Assembly (NCBI RefSeq): GCF_010668395.1
Contig: NZ_WUEY01000004.1
Span: 434,001-498,000, forward strand
Length of the DNA stretch: 64,000 bases
Direction of reading: 5' to 3'
DNA from: Martinezella lusitana
Lineage (GTDB): Bacteria > Pseudomonadota > Alphaproteobacteria > Rhizobiales > Rhizobiaceae
Of the stretch, positions 17,349-26,768 are shown piece by piece; the first letter of the stretch is position 1, and the number at the start of each line of letters is the position of its first letter. Under the pieces are notes generated by a model. That model made no database searches. It worked only from the letters and a program-made list of their open reading frames with translations, and had not been told where the DNA came from. The position numbers and the translations under genes are program-made.

Positions 17349-18296
17349 TCAGAACGGTGAATCGGCGAAGTAGAAGTCCTTGGCGTTGTCCTTCGTGACG
17401 AGCGTCGCATCGAGGATGTAGTTGCCGCGGACCGGAACCTGGTTGTAGAAATTGGCAGCCGTCAGCTCCATGGCCGTGCCGACCATTGCCGGCGGATAGA
17501 GCACGTCGACCGGGATCAGCTTGTCGCCGTCCATGACCTTCTTGATCATGTCCTTCGAACCGGCACCGGCAATGACATACTTGATGTCGGTGCGCTTGGC
17601 CTGCTCGATCGCCTGCAGCACGCCGACGGCCATGTCGTCATCCTGGCACCAGACGACGTCGATCTTCGGGAACTTGGTCAGGTAGTCCTGCATGACCTTG
17701 AAGGCGTCGTCACGGTTCCAGTTGCCGTACTGGCGGTCGAGAACCTTGACGTTCGAGCCGGCAATGCCCTTGTCGAAGCCATCCTGGCGCTGCTGGTCGA
17801 TCGGAATCGGCAGACCGCGAATGACCACGACCTGAGCGTCCGGCGTGTTGGCCTTGATGTACTCGCCGGCGGTCTGGCCGAGAGCCGGATTGTTGCCGGC
17901 GACATAGAGGTCACGCACGGAATTGTCGTTGCTGCTCGGCGCACGGTCGACGAGCGTCACGAACTTGCCCTTGTCCTTGACTTCCTTGATGGCATTGACG
18001 AGCGGGTCCGGATCCGACGGCAGGATCACGAGAGCATCGATGCCCTGGGTCTCGAGGTCCTGCACCGCGTTTGCCTGGCTCGCGGCGTCGGGCGAAGTCT
18101 TGACGATGACGTTAAGACCCGGATGCTCCGCCATCAGCAGCTTGGCGACACGCTCGGCATGGAACACCACGCCCGAGGTCCAGCCATGGTCGGCGGCCGG
18201 AATGGAAACGCCGATGGTCACCTTCTTGTCTTCGGCATGAACGGTGCCGGCCAAAGCCGCCATCACCACCGCCAGTCCCAATAGTCTCTTACGCAT
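17349..18296 (-). CDS. Ribose-type sugar ABC transporter, periplasmic binding protein
   Basis: A 315-residue binding protein of the RbsB/CUT2 class. A signal peptide (MRKRLLGLAVVMAALAGTVHA) is followed by VTIGVSIPAADHGWTSGV, the usual first strand of ribose/xylose/inositol binding proteins, and WCQDDDMAVGVLQAI, the second-lobe signature. It captures the sugar in the periplasm for the permease and ATPase genes upstream in the same operon. The exact sugar cannot be read from sequence. It is the last transporter gene before a terminator. Confidence 0.92.
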   Translation of the reverse strand: MRKRLLGLAVVMAALAGTVHAEDKKVTIGVSIPAADHGWTSGVVFHAERVAKLLMAEHPGLNVIVKTSPDAASQANAVQDLETQGIDALVILPSDPDPLVNAIKEVKDKGKFVTLVDRAPSSNDNSVRDLYVAGNNPALGQTAGEYIKANTPDAQVVVIRGLPIPIDQQRQDGFDKGIAGSNVKVLDRQYGNWNRDDAFKVMQDYLTKFPKIDVVWCQDDDMAVGVLQAIEQAKRTDIKYVIAGAGSKDMIKKVMDGDKLIPVDVLYPPAMVGTAMELTAANFYNQVPVRGNYILDATLVTKDNAKDFYFADSPF

Positions 18297-18361
18297 GTTT
18301 TATCCTCCCAGATAGAGACAGGGCCTTGTCATAAGAACCGGGCGCCCCCTGACCCGGTTAT

Positions 18362-19375
18362 TCATGATTTGCGCGCAAGCGAGCGCTGGACCAGCATGGC
18401 GATGATGATGATCGCGCCCTGGATAGCGCTCAGCAGGTACTCGCTGATGAAATTGGAAAGCAGCATGATGTTGCCGACGAGTTCGAGGATGAAGGCGCCG
18501 CAAATCGTGCCCCATACCCTGCCCGCGCCGCCTTTCAGCGCCGTGCCGCCGACGACGACGGCGGTAATCGCCTGCAGCTCCCAGAGAATGCCCGTCGTTG
18601 CCGACGTGGAGCCAAGCCGAGGCACGTAGAGAAGCACGGCAATCGACACACACAGGCCCTGGATGACGAAGGCGACGGTGCGGACGCGATTGACCGCTAC
18701 GCCGGAATAGCGCGCAACGTCGCGATTGGAACCAACGGCAATGACATGCCGCCCGTAGCGGGTGCGATAAAGGATGAAGGCCGCGATGCAGGTGACGACG
18801 AGGATGACCACGATCGGAACCGGCACGCCGAGCACGGAGCCATAATAGGCCGGCTTGTAGAGCGCCTGCAGATCGGCCGGCCGCAGGGTGATCGCGCCGC
18901 CCTGCGACAGCCAGGTCGTCAGGCCGCGATAGACGCCCATCGTGCCCAGGGTCGCGATGAAAGGTTCGATCTTGCCCATGGTCGTGATCAGGCCATTGGC
19001 CAGGCCGCACAGCACGCCCGCGACGACCGAGAACAACACGGCAGCCGCCAGCATCAGGCTCGGATCGGCGATGACGCCCGAGTTCATGAACAGGATCATC
19101 AGGCTCGCGACGAAGGCGACCATCGCGCCAACGGACAGATCGAGATCGCCCGCGGAGATGACGAAGGTTGCTCCCACCGCGATGATCGCAATGAAGGCGC
19201 ATCTCGTCGCGACATTGGTGAGATTGGTCATGCCGATGAAATTCGGATTGACCAGCGCGCCCACGATCAGAAGCAGCACCAGCGCCGCAAACGGTGCGAC
19301 GGCCCGCAGATCCACATCCCGCCAGGATCGGCCACGCCTGACTGCCTTCTCGCTGCTATCCTCGCCCACGCTCAT
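18362..19375 (-). CDS. Ribose-type sugar ABC transporter, permease
   Basis: A 337-residue RbsC-like permease with eight to ten membrane helices. Typical motifs are VISAGDLDLSVGAMVAF, AGVLCGLANGLITT and ITAVVVGGTALKGGAGRVWGT. Start placed at ATG 19375 (MSVGEDSS) rather than 19387. It lies between the ATPase gene and the binding-protein gene on the same strand, completing a CUT2 importer. Confidence 0.92.
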   Translation of the reverse strand: MSVGEDSSEKAVRRGRSWRDVDLRAVAPFAALVLLLIVGALVNPNFIGMTNLTNVATRCAFIAIIAVGATFVISAGDLDLSVGAMVAFVASLMILFMNSGVIADPSLMLAAAVLFSVVAGVLCGLANGLITTMGKIEPFIATLGTMGVYRGLTTWLSQGGAITLRPADLQALYKPAYYGSVLGVPVPIVVILVVTCIAAFILYRTRYGRHVIAVGSNRDVARYSGVAVNRVRTVAFVIQGLCVSIAVLLYVPRLGSTSATTGILWELQAITAVVVGGTALKGGAGRVWGTICGAFILELVGNIMLLSNFISEYLLSAIQGAIIIIAMLVQRSLARKS

Positions 19376-19437
19376 ATCCAAAACCAACCTCCCGTCCCAT
19401 TATTGCTTGGGAATTCGCCCTTGCCCTCGCCGCCCGT

Positions 19438-20961
19438 TCAGGCAGCCGTCTTTTTCTTCAGGCCCGCCGCATAACGCATGATTTCCTGTTCGGAGATTTC
19501 GTCGCCTTCGAGCATGCCGACGATCCGGCCTTCGCGCATCACGGCTACCCGCGTGCACAGCCCGATAACCTCAGGCATCTCCGAAGAGACGACGATGATC
19601 GAATGCCCGTCTCGCGCCAGCGCCGAGATGAAATGATAGATCTGCTGCTTCGTGCCGACATCGATGCCGCGGGTCGGCTCGTCGATGATGATGATCTGCG
19701 GCTCGGTCTCCATGACCTTGGCCAGCAACAGCTTCTGCTGGTTGCCGCCGGACATGCGGCCGGCAACGATGTTTCCGTCGCGGACGCGGATATCGAAACG
19801 CCGGCGCGCCCGCGCCAGGGCATTCGCTTCGCTCGCGGCGCTGAGATAGCCGAACTTGCCGTGCCGTTCGAGGGATTGCAGCGTAAGGTTGGCCGTCATG
19901 CCCGAATTCAGAAGCAGGCCCTTGGATTTGCGGTCCTTGGTCATATAGGCAAGGCCGGCGTCGATCGCCGCATGCACGTCATGCGGCGGCACGGATTGCC
20001 CGTTGGCGACGACTTCGCCGGCAGCCCGCGGACGCAGGCCGACGATCGCCTCCATCAGCTCGGTGCGGCCGGAGCCGATCATGCCGGAAAAGCCGAGTAT
20101 TTCGCCCTTGCGCAGCTCGAAGCTGGCGTCACGGACATAGCCCGTCGACACGGAATTCACGGCGAGCACGACCTTCTCATCGACATCGGGCTCGTTCTTG
20201 GCCGGATAGAGGCTGGAAAGCTCGCGCCCGACCATCAATTGCGCGATGGATTCGCCATCCAACAGCGAGGTCGGCGATGTCTTTACCCACTGCCCGTCGC
20301 GCAGCACCGTGATCCGGTCCGTCAGCTCCATGACCTCGTCGAGCTTGTGCGAGACGAATACGAAACTTGTCCCCTGGTCGCGCAGCTTGCGCACCTGCTT
20401 GAACAGAAAATTGGTTTCCTCCCGCGACAGCACGGCCGTCGGCTCGTCCATGAAGACGATCCGCGCATCGCGGCTGATCGCCTTGGCGATCTCGACCATC
20501 TGCTTGTCGGCGATGGAAAGGGTGCTGATGACGGCATTCTCGTCGACATGCGAACCGAGGAGATCGAGCACGCGCCGCGTTTCCGCCCGCATCCGCTTGC
20601 GGTCGAGCACGCCGAAATGCGTGATTTCCCGGCCGAGAAACAGGCTTTCGGTCACGGTCAGATGTTCGGCGAGATTGAATTCCTGGTGAATGATGACGAT
20701 GCCGAGCGCCTCGGCGGCGCCGTTCGGCGGCAGCTTCACCGGCTTGCCGTCAAGCAGGATTTCACCGGAACTGGGCTGTTCGAAGCCGGAGAGAACCTTG
20801 ACGAGCGTGGACTTTCCCGCGCCGTTTTCGCCCATCAGCGCATGGATTTCGCCGGCCCGCAGATCGAAATTGACGCTGAACAGCACCTGCACGCCATTGA
20901 AGGACTTACAGATTCGCCTCGCGGACAGCACAACAGCACCGTCGACGGCCTCCGAACTCAT
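19438..20961 (-). CDS. Ribose-type sugar ABC transporter, double ATPase
   Basis: A 507-residue RbsA-type protein with two ABC cassettes. The first has Walker A GENGAGKST and Walker B IVFMDEPTAV with LSIADKQMVEIAK as the signature; the second has the degenerate loop GMIGSGRTEL and GGNQQKLLLAKV then IIIDEPTRGIDVGT. This asymmetry is normal for the class. First gene of the operon, divergent from the LacI gene, with paired operators in the shared promoter region. Confidence 0.94.
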   Translation of the reverse strand: MSSEAVDGAVVLSARRICKSFNGVQVLFSVNFDLRAGEIHALMGENGAGKSTLVKVLSGFEQPSSGEILLDGKPVKLPPNGAAEALGIVIIHQEFNLAEHLTVTESLFLGREITHFGVLDRKRMRAETRRVLDLLGSHVDENAVISTLSIADKQMVEIAKAISRDARIVFMDEPTAVLSREETNFLFKQVRKLRDQGTSFVFVSHKLDEVMELTDRITVLRDGQWVKTSPTSLLDGESIAQLMVGRELSSLYPAKNEPDVDEKVVLAVNSVSTGYVRDASFELRKGEILGFSGMIGSGRTELMEAIVGLRPRAAGEVVANGQSVPPHDVHAAIDAGLAYMTKDRKSKGLLLNSGMTANLTLQSLERHGKFGYLSAASEANALARARRRFDIRVRDGNIVAGRMSGGNQQKLLLAKVMETEPQIIIIDEPTRGIDVGTKQQIYHFISALARDGHSIIVVSSEMPEVIGLCTRVAVMREGRIVGMLEGDEISEQEIMRYAAGLKKKTAA

Positions 20962-20999
20962 TGCATCCTCCCTTGCGGCTCCACCCGCTTTCCATGGTG

Positions 21000-21034
21000 T
21001 GTAAACCTTTACATATAACGTGTAAAGGTTTACA
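21000..21034. promoter_or_regulatory. Double LacI-type operator between the ABC operon and its regulator
   Basis: TGTAAACCTTTACA (21000-21013) and TGTAAAGGTTTACA (21021-21034) are separated by seven bases. Each box is itself near-palindromic (TGTAAA/TTTACA) and the two are reverse complements, so the whole 35-bp unit is a perfect interrupted palindrome. Its position, 39 bases before the ATPase start and 95 before the LacI start, fits repression of both directions. Confidence 0.75.
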
Positions 21035-21128
21035 TCATTGGATATTGCACAATTTTTCGCGGTCGCCTTTGACCTCTACGGAAGTCTGTGTAGTGTCCGG
21101 TGCGAGACGAGACCCAAGGCAGAGCGCA

Positions 21129-22154
21129 GTGTCGAATTCCACGCCCGCAACCATCGAAGACGTCGCCCGAATTGCCAATGTTTCGATCGCAACGGTCTCC
21201 CGGGCAATCCATATGCCGGAGAAGGTCGCAAACTCGACGCGGCTGAAGGTCAATCAGGCGATCGCCGTCACCGGTTACACGACCAACGCCATGGCGCGCA
21301 GCCTCAGGCTCGGCCGCTCCAACATGATTCTGGTGGTCGCGCCCGACATCGGCGACCCGAATTTCTCCAATATCCTCATCGGACTGGAGAACGAGGCGCG
21401 TTCCCACGGCTATGGCATCCTCATCGGCCACACGCAGAACGATGCCCAGCGCGGATTGGAATATCTGAAGTTCCTGAATTCCAACCAGGCGGCGGGATTG
21501 ATCCTGTTCACCGGCATCCTGCCCTTCGGGCACCAGACGATGACGGCACGGCTGCCGCCGAGCGTCGGCGTCTTCGAGCCGGTCTTCAATGGCGGCATCC
21601 CCTATGTCGGCGTCGACGACGTCGCCGGCGCGCGCAAGGCGGTCGACCTGCTGATCGCCGAAGGTCACCGCAAGATTGCCTTCATCGGCGATTCCCGCAC
21701 CCGCCTCGCCTACAGCCGGCGGCGCATGGGCTATGAAGCCGGGATGGATGCCGCCGAAATCGGCGCCGATCTCCGCATCGTCTTCGAAGGCGACGGCACG
21801 GTCGAGAGCGGGCGGCTGGCCGTCGAGCAGCTTTTCATGCGCGACACGCTGCCGACAGCCTTCATGTGCGTCAACGATCAGACCGCGATCGGCGTGATGA
21901 TCGGCCTGAAGACGCGCGGCTACGATATCCCGCGAGACTTTTCCGTGACCGGCTTCGACGACGTGCCGCAGGCCGTCTTCATGACGCCGTCGCTGACGAC
22001 GATCCGCCAGCCGCGTACCGCCATCGGCAAACACGCCATGGCGCTCCTGCTGGAACTCCTGTCGAACGGCCAGCCGACAGAAACGGAAATCCTGCTGCTG
22101 CCGGATCTCGTGGTGCGCAATTCGGTGTCGGCGCCGTCCCGTGTCAGGCGATAG
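21129..22154 (+). CDS. LacI family regulator of the adjacent sugar transporter
   Basis: A 341-residue LacI repressor starting with GTG at 21129, eight bases after AAGGC. The start is set by the helix-turn-helix ATIEDVARIANVSIATVSRAIH, which must be N-terminal; the open frame back to 20961 would place the operators inside the coding region. The rest is the periplasmic-binding-like effector domain (VAPDIGDPNFSNILIGLE, VTGFDDVPQA). Expected to release its operator on binding the transported sugar. Confidence 0.93.
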   Translation: MSNSTPATIEDVARIANVSIATVSRAIHMPEKVANSTRLKVNQAIAVTGYTTNAMARSLRLGRSNMILVVAPDIGDPNFSNILIGLENEARSHGYGILIGHTQNDAQRGLEYLKFLNSNQAAGLILFTGILPFGHQTMTARLPPSVGVFEPVFNGGIPYVGVDDVAGARKAVDLLIAEGHRKIAFIGDSRTRLAYSRRRMGYEAGMDAAEIGADLRIVFEGDGTVESGRLAVEQLFMRDTLPTAFMCVNDQTAIGVMIGLKTRGYDIPRDFSVTGFDDVPQAVFMTPSLTTIRQPRTAIGKHAMALLLELLSNGQPTETEILLLPDLVVRNSVSAPSRVRR

Positions 22155-22166
22155 GAAAGCGCAGCC

Positions 22167-22523
22167 ATGCCGCTCGGTAGCGTCGTCCTCTATGTCCGCG
22201 ATGTGGAAGCGACGATCGGCTTTTACGAGAGACATTTTGGGTTCAAGCCGCTCCGGCAGGACGGTGATCGGATTGTCGAACTATTGGCGCAGGATGGTGG
22301 TGCCAATCTGATGATCCATCCTGCAGGAAAGGCCCAGAAAATGGGCCAGGTACTGGTGAAACTGGTCTTCGATATCGAGCACGTCGAAGCTTTTCGCGCC
22401 AAATGCGCTGGCGAAGGCCTTAAATTCGGGCCTCTGCATCAGGCCGACGGCTACGTATTTGCCAATGCCAAGGATCCCTCGGGGAATTCCATCGCCATTT
22501 CGAGCCGCGCATTCAGGCGGTAG
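22167..22523 (+). CDS. VOC family (glyoxalase-like) protein
   Basis: A 118-residue single vicinal-oxygen-chelate domain: VVLYVRDVEATIGFYERHFGF and, at the end, VFANAKDPSGNSIAISSR, the two beta-alpha-beta-beta-beta halves. Members are glyoxalases, dioxygenases or resistance proteins that bind metal; substrate here is unknown. It begins 12 bases after the LacI stop and is probably in the same transcript. A terminator follows. Confidence 0.88.
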   Translation: MPLGSVVLYVRDVEATIGFYERHFGFKPLRQDGDRIVELLAQDGGANLMIHPAGKAQKMGQVLVKLVFDIEHVEAFRAKCAGEGLKFGPLHQADGYVFANAKDPSGNSIAISSRAFRR

Positions 22524-22525
22524 GC

Positions 22526-22559
22526 CGGGAGGCGACGAATAGCCGCCTCCCGAATTTTT
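22526..22559 (+). terminator. Intrinsic terminator after the VOC gene
   Basis: CGGGAGGCG pairs perfectly with CGCCTCCCG across a nine-base loop, followed by AATTTTT on the plus strand. It lies between the convergent VOC and xylA genes. Confidence 0.8.
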
Positions 22560-22562
22560 CGA

Positions 22563-23873
22563 TCAAACGTAACGGTTGACGATATTCTCAAGCAGTTCCT
22601 GCTTGCCGGACTTCGGCTGCGGATTGACGTCCTTGGTTTCGACCCACTGGGCGATCTGATCGAGCGAATACTCGCCGCGCAGCAGCTTCTGGCCCTCGGC
22701 CGAATCCCAGCCGGCGTAACGGTCGGCGAGCGGCTGCGACAGCGCCTTGTCCTCGATCATCTTGGCGGCTGCCTTGAGGCCGCGGGCGCAGCAATCCATG
22801 CCGCCGATGTGACCGATGAGCAGATCTGCCGGATCGAGCGACTGACGGCGCAGCTTGGCGTCGAAGTTCGTGCCGCCGTTCTTGAAGCCGCCGCCTGCCA
22901 GAACCTGGTAGTAAGCCAGCGTCATTTCCGGAACATTGTTCGGGAACTGGTCGGTATCCCAGCCGGACTGGTAGTCGTTGCGGTTCATGTCGATCGAGCC
23001 GAAGATGCCGAGCGCGTTGGCAAGCGCCAGTTCGTGCTCGAAGGAATGGCCGGCAAGGATCGCATGGCCCTGCTCGATATTGACCTTCACTTCGTTTTCG
23101 AGGCCGTTCTTCTTCAGGAAGCCGTAGACGGTCGCGACGTCGTAATCATACTGATGCTTGGTGGGCTCCTGCGGCTTCGGCTCGATGAGGATCGTGCCCT
23201 TGAAGCCGATCTTGTGCTTGTACTCGACGACGAGGTTGAGGAAGCGGCCCATCTGGTCGAGCTCGCGCTTCAGGTCGGTGTTGAGCAGAGTCTCGTAGCC
23301 TTCGCGGCCGCCCCACAGAACGTAGTTTTCGCCGCCGAGTTTGTGCGTGGCGTCCATGCAGGTCTTCACGGTCGCCGCCGAGAAGGCGAAGACGTCCGGA
23401 TCGGGATTGGTCGCAGCGCCCGACATGAAGCGGCGGTTGGAGAAGAGGTTCGCCGTGCCCCACAGCAGCTTCACGCCGGTATCGGCCTGCTTCTGGGCGA
23501 AGTAATCGACGATCTCGTTAAGGTTCTTGGTATTCTCGGCAAAATTCTTGCCTTCCGGCCGCACGTCGGCGTCATGGAAGCAATAGTAGGGAGCGCCGAG
23601 CAGCGTGAAGAATTCGAAGGCGACGTCGGCCTTCAGCTTGGCGGCTTCCATCGTCTCGTTGAACCACGGGCGAAGGAAGGTCTGGCCGCCGAAGGGATCG
23701 CCGCCCGGCCAGGTGAACGTGTGCCAGTAGGCGACGGCAAAGCGCAGATGGTCTTCCATGCGCTTGCCGGCAACGATCTCATCCTTGTTGTAGTGGCGGA
23801 AGGCCAGCGGATTGGTGCTGTCGGGGCCTTCGTATTTTACCTTGCTGATATCGCCGAAAAATCCGGTGCTCAT
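22563..23873 (-). CDS. xylA: Xylose isomerase
   Basis: Converts D-xylose to D-xylulose in the cytoplasm. The 436-residue length is that of class II xylose isomerases. Visible landmarks are [31 protein letters not shown] (active-site His and Asp), [16 protein letters not shown], the metal ligands in [16 protein letters not shown], and HDFEHEL-like [17 protein letters not shown]. It follows xylB on the same strand across a 223-bp gap filled by palindromic repeats. Confidence 0.96.
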   Translation of the reverse strand: MSTGFFGDISKVKYEGPDSTNPLAFRHYNKDEIVAGKRMEDHLRFAVAYWHTFTWPGGDPFGGQTFLRPWFNETMEAAKLKADVAFEFFTLLGAPYYCFHDADVRPEGKNFAENTKNLNEIVDYFAQKQADTGVKLLWGTANLFSNRRFMSGAATNPDPDVFAFSAATVKTCMDATHKLGGENYVLWGGREGYETLLNTDLKRELDQMGRFLNLVVEYKHKIGFKGTILIEPKPQEPTKHQYDYDVATVYGFLKKNGLENEVKVNIEQGHAILAGHSFEHELALANALGIFGSIDMNRNDYQSGWDTDQFPNNVPEMTLAYYQVLAGGGFKNGGTNFDAKLRRQSLDPADLLIGHIGGMDCCARGLKAAAKMIEDKALSQPLADRYAGWDSAEGQKLLRGEYSLDQIAQWVETKDVNPQPKSGKQELLENIVNRYV

Positions 23874-23929
23874 AGTGTGTCTCCTTGGGTTTGGTATTTC
23901 GGTATTCTTGTTCGTGCCATGTAGCTTTG

Positions 23930-24080
23930 CCCCTCACCCTAACCCTCTCCCCGCTTGCGGGGAGAGGGGACGACCTCTGTACCCTCGCCCAAATCAGAGA
24001 CGGGAGGGACCGCGATGGTGCGCCTATCCCCTTCTCCCCGTAAAACGGGGAGAAGGTGCCCAACAGGGCGGATGAGGGGC
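23930..24080. repeat. Family C palindromic repeat between xylB and xylA
   Basis: Two hairpins, CTCTCCCCGCTTGCGGGGAGAG (split here as CTCTCCCCGC/GCGGGGAGAG) and CTTCTCCCCGT/ACGGGGAGAAG, with flanking CCCTCACCC and GGGCGGATGAGGGG. The same architecture occurs at 41502-41665. In a transcribed spacer it may affect mRNA stability. Confidence 0.65.
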
Positions 24081-24096
24081 TTTAAGCCACAGTATT

Positions 24097-25554
24097 TCAA
24101 TGCGCCGACAGCGGCTTGATCGCCGGATAGAGCGCCCGATAGCGCTTGTAGGCATCGGCATAGGCATCCGTCAGCGACGCCACGGGATCGATCGTGCCGG
24201 CCGTCTGCGGCGGGGTGCATACCGCGACGGGATCGGCGCCGGTGGCCGCAATCAGGCCGAGACGCGCGGCACCGAAGGCCGCTCCGAAATCGCCGTCGGC
24301 CGGCAGATCGACGGGCACGCCGAGCGCGGTGGCGATCGAGGCCAGCCAGTAGCGCGAACGCGAGCCGCCGCCGATGGCGGTGACGCGCGCGATGTCCGTG
24401 CCGGCCGAACGCAACGCTTCCAGATTGTCACGGATGGCGAAGGATACGCCTTCGAGCACGGCCTGCGTCAGCACCACGCGGCCGCTTTCATGCCCGAGGC
24501 CGATGAAGGCGCCGCGGATCGTCGCGTCATTGTGCGGCGTGCGCTCGCCCGAGAGATAGGGAAGGAAGGTGACGCTGGTCGGCGCCTTCAGCGTCTCGCC
24601 TAGCTCGGCGGTGAGTTCGGCGGCGGACTTGCCCGTTACGTTCGAATGCCAGTTCAGCGCATCGGTTGCCGACAGGATGACGCCCATCTGGTGCCAGGTG
24701 TTCGGCAGCGCGTGGCAGAAGGCATGAACGGCGCTCTCCGGCTTCGGCAGATAGGAGCCGTTGGCCGCGAAGAGTACGCCCGACGTGCCGAGCGAAACGA
24801 AGGCGGCGCCGTGGCTCACCGTGCCCATGCCGCAGGCCGAGGCCGCATTGTCCCCTGCCCCGCCGGCGACGACGGCATCGCTGCCGATACCCCATTTCGA
24901 GGCCAGCTCGCCGCGCAGCTTGCCGGCAACTTCGGTGCCCTCGACCAGCGTCGGCATCTGCTTCTCATCGAGGTTCGTCGCGGCCAGCAGCTCGGAAGAC
25001 CATTTGCGCTTGCCGGTATCGAGCCAGGACGTGCCGGCGGAGTCAGACATTTCCGACATGTGCTCGCCCGTCAGCCAAAGGCGCAGATAGTCCTTCGGCA
25101 ACAGCACCCAGCGCACCTTGGCGAAGACATCCGGCTCATGCTTGGCGACCCATGCGAGCTTCGGCGCGGTAAAGCCGGGGAAGACGATATTGCCGGTCAA
25201 TGCGCGGAAGCGCGGATCGGCATCGAGGGCGGCGGCTTCGTGATAGCTGCGCGTGTCGTTCCAGAGAATGCAGGGGCGCAGCACCTTGTCGTCGGCGTCG
25301 AGCAGCGTCGCGCCGTGCATCTGGCCGGAAAGGCCGATGCCGCGCACGGCCGCCAGTTCCTTGGGGTGCGCCGCCTTCAGCCCGGCAACGGCTTCTTCCG
25401 TCGCGCGGATCCAGTGCGCCGGATCCTGCTCCGACCAGCCGGGATGCGGGCGCGATACGTCGAGGCCGCCATTGGCGGAGCCGATGATCTTCTGATTGCC
25501 GTCGATCAGCATCGCTTTGACGCCGGACGTTCCGAGATCGAGACCCAAATACAT
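24097..25554 (-). CDS. xylB: Xylulokinase
   Basis: A 485-residue FGGY-family kinase that phosphorylates D-xylulose to xylulose-5-phosphate for the pentose phosphate pathway. It has the N-terminal phosphate loop YLGLDLGTSGVKAMLID, the substrate motif GLSGQMHGATLLD, the central VVAGGAGDNAASACGMG, and the C-terminal ATP site TAIGGGSRSRYWLASIA. It starts 37 bases after the stop of the LacI gene and precedes xylA, so regulator, kinase and isomerase are probably one transcript. Confidence 0.95.
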   Translation of the reverse strand: MYLGLDLGTSGVKAMLIDGNQKIIGSANGGLDVSRPHPGWSEQDPAHWIRATEEAVAGLKAAHPKELAAVRGIGLSGQMHGATLLDADDKVLRPCILWNDTRSYHEAAALDADPRFRALTGNIVFPGFTAPKLAWVAKHEPDVFAKVRWVLLPKDYLRLWLTGEHMSEMSDSAGTSWLDTGKRKWSSELLAATNLDEKQMPTLVEGTEVAGKLRGELASKWGIGSDAVVAGGAGDNAASACGMGTVSHGAAFVSLGTSGVLFAANGSYLPKPESAVHAFCHALPNTWHQMGVILSATDALNWHSNVTGKSAAELTAELGETLKAPTSVTFLPYLSGERTPHNDATIRGAFIGLGHESGRVVLTQAVLEGVSFAIRDNLEALRSAGTDIARVTAIGGGSRSRYWLASIATALGVPVDLPADGDFGAAFGAARLGLIAATGADPVAVCTPPQTAGTIDPVASLTDAYADAYKRYRALYPAIKPLSAH

Positions 25555-25591
25555 CAGATGTAACTCCCTATGCTCTGCCGCGTTGAAATGA

Positions 25592-26617
25592 TCAGGGCAG
25601 ATTGTCCTTCAAGAAAATGTCGAGCCGTATGCGCTCCTGATCGGCGATGACGGCCTGGCCATCGGCGGTCGCCTTCATGACGCGTATGGCGCTGCGCACC
25701 TCATGGCCGGCATCCTGATTGAGAACGGCATCGATCGTGCCGTCGATCAGCGCTGCCCGCGTATGCTGCGTCAGCTCATGCACGACCACCGTCAACCCGC
25801 GCTCGGGCCTGACGGCCTTCAAGGCAGCGATCAGACCCCTGTTGCCGGCACCAAGATTGTAGATGCCGATAATCTCCGTGTTTTCGGAAAGCGCCTTGGA
25901 AACGAGCGATCTGGTTCGCTCCGAAGCGTCGCGCCCTTCCAGCACGGGCAGCAGCCGCAGCTTGGGAAACTCCGCCGCCATAACGGCCGAAAAGCCCTGC
26001 AGGCGCTCGCGATGGTCGCGCACCAGCATGGAGCCGGCAAGAACGGTGATTTCGCCCTCGCGGCCACCGAGGAACCGCCCGAGCAGCCGGGCAGCGGTGC
26101 GTCCGGCGGCGATATTGTCGATACCGGCATAGTGATGGCGGTTGGAATCGCTAAGGTCCGAAACCAGCGTGACGACAGGAATGCGCTCGGACACCAGCCG
26201 GTCGACGGCGGCCCGCACCTCCGGCGCATCGGTCGCCACCAGGGCAACACCGGCGATATCCTGCCCCTGCAATGCGTCGAGCGCCGCAACCAGAGCCGGC
26301 ACATCGAAAGCCGGCACCTCGACGATGCGGATATCCGTGCGCTCTATGCTCGCGCGCAGGGTCGCCTGATGCACCTCGAAGCGCAGCCCGTGCATGAAGG
26401 AATTGTCGCCCGTCGGCACGATGAAAACGAGGGGATAGACGCGGCCCTTGGCCAGATTGGCGGCGGCAACGTCACGGATGTAACCGATCTCGCGGATGGC
26501 CGCCTCGACCTTTTCCCGCGTCACCAGCCGCACGCCCGGCCGCTGGTTCAGCACGCGGTCGACGGTAGCGAGGCTGACGCCTGCAACGGCAGCGATATCA
26601 TGCACGGTCGGTCTCAT
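25592..26617 (-). CDS. LacI family regulator of xylose genes
   Basis: A 341-residue LacI-type protein with an N-terminal HTH (MRPTVHDIAAVAGVSLATVDRVLNQRPG) and a sugar-binding domain of the CUT2-binding-protein type. The ATG at 26617 has GGAGG six bases before; the frame extends to 26638 without a better start. First gene of an apparent regulator-xylB-xylA operon. A 16-bp near-perfect palindrome at 26652-26667 is its likely operator. That it senses xylose is inferred from position. Confidence 0.88.
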   Translation of the reverse strand: MRPTVHDIAAVAGVSLATVDRVLNQRPGVRLVTREKVEAAIREIGYIRDVAAANLAKGRVYPLVFIVPTGDNSFMHGLRFEVHQATLRASIERTDIRIVEVPAFDVPALVAALDALQGQDIAGVALVATDAPEVRAAVDRLVSERIPVVTLVSDLSDSNRHHYAGIDNIAAGRTAARLLGRFLGGREGEITVLAGSMLVRDHRERLQGFSAVMAAEFPKLRLLPVLEGRDASERTRSLVSKALSENTEIIGIYNLGAGNRGLIAALKAVRPERGLTVVVHELTQHTRAALIDGTIDAVLNQDAGHEVRSAIRVMKATADGQAVIADQERIRLDIFLKDNLP

Positions 26618-26651
26618 CGGTTCCTCCTGCAGACACACTTACTTCGATTTC

Positions 26652-26667
26652 TGATGTACGTAAATCA
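26652..26667. promoter_or_regulatory. Candidate operator of the xylose LacI regulator
   Basis: TGATGTACGTAAATCA is palindromic with one mismatch pair and has a central ACGT. It lies 35 bases upstream of the LacI start, suitable for autoregulation of the whole operon. Confidence 0.5.
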
Positions 26668-26711
26668 AAAATTTCTGACCGTAGGATTTTCCAGCCGTTC
26701 GCAGTCCGGAA

Positions 26712-26740
26712 ACAAAAAAGGCCCCTCGCAAGGAGGGGCC
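26712..26740 (-). terminator. Intrinsic terminator of the efflux operon
   Basis: GGCCCCTC pairs with GAGGGGCC, followed by TTTTTTGTT on the minus strand, 29 bases after the MFS transporter stop. Confidence 0.88.
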
Positions 26741-26768
26741 CAGTCTTGGGAGTATTTTTTAAAGGATA

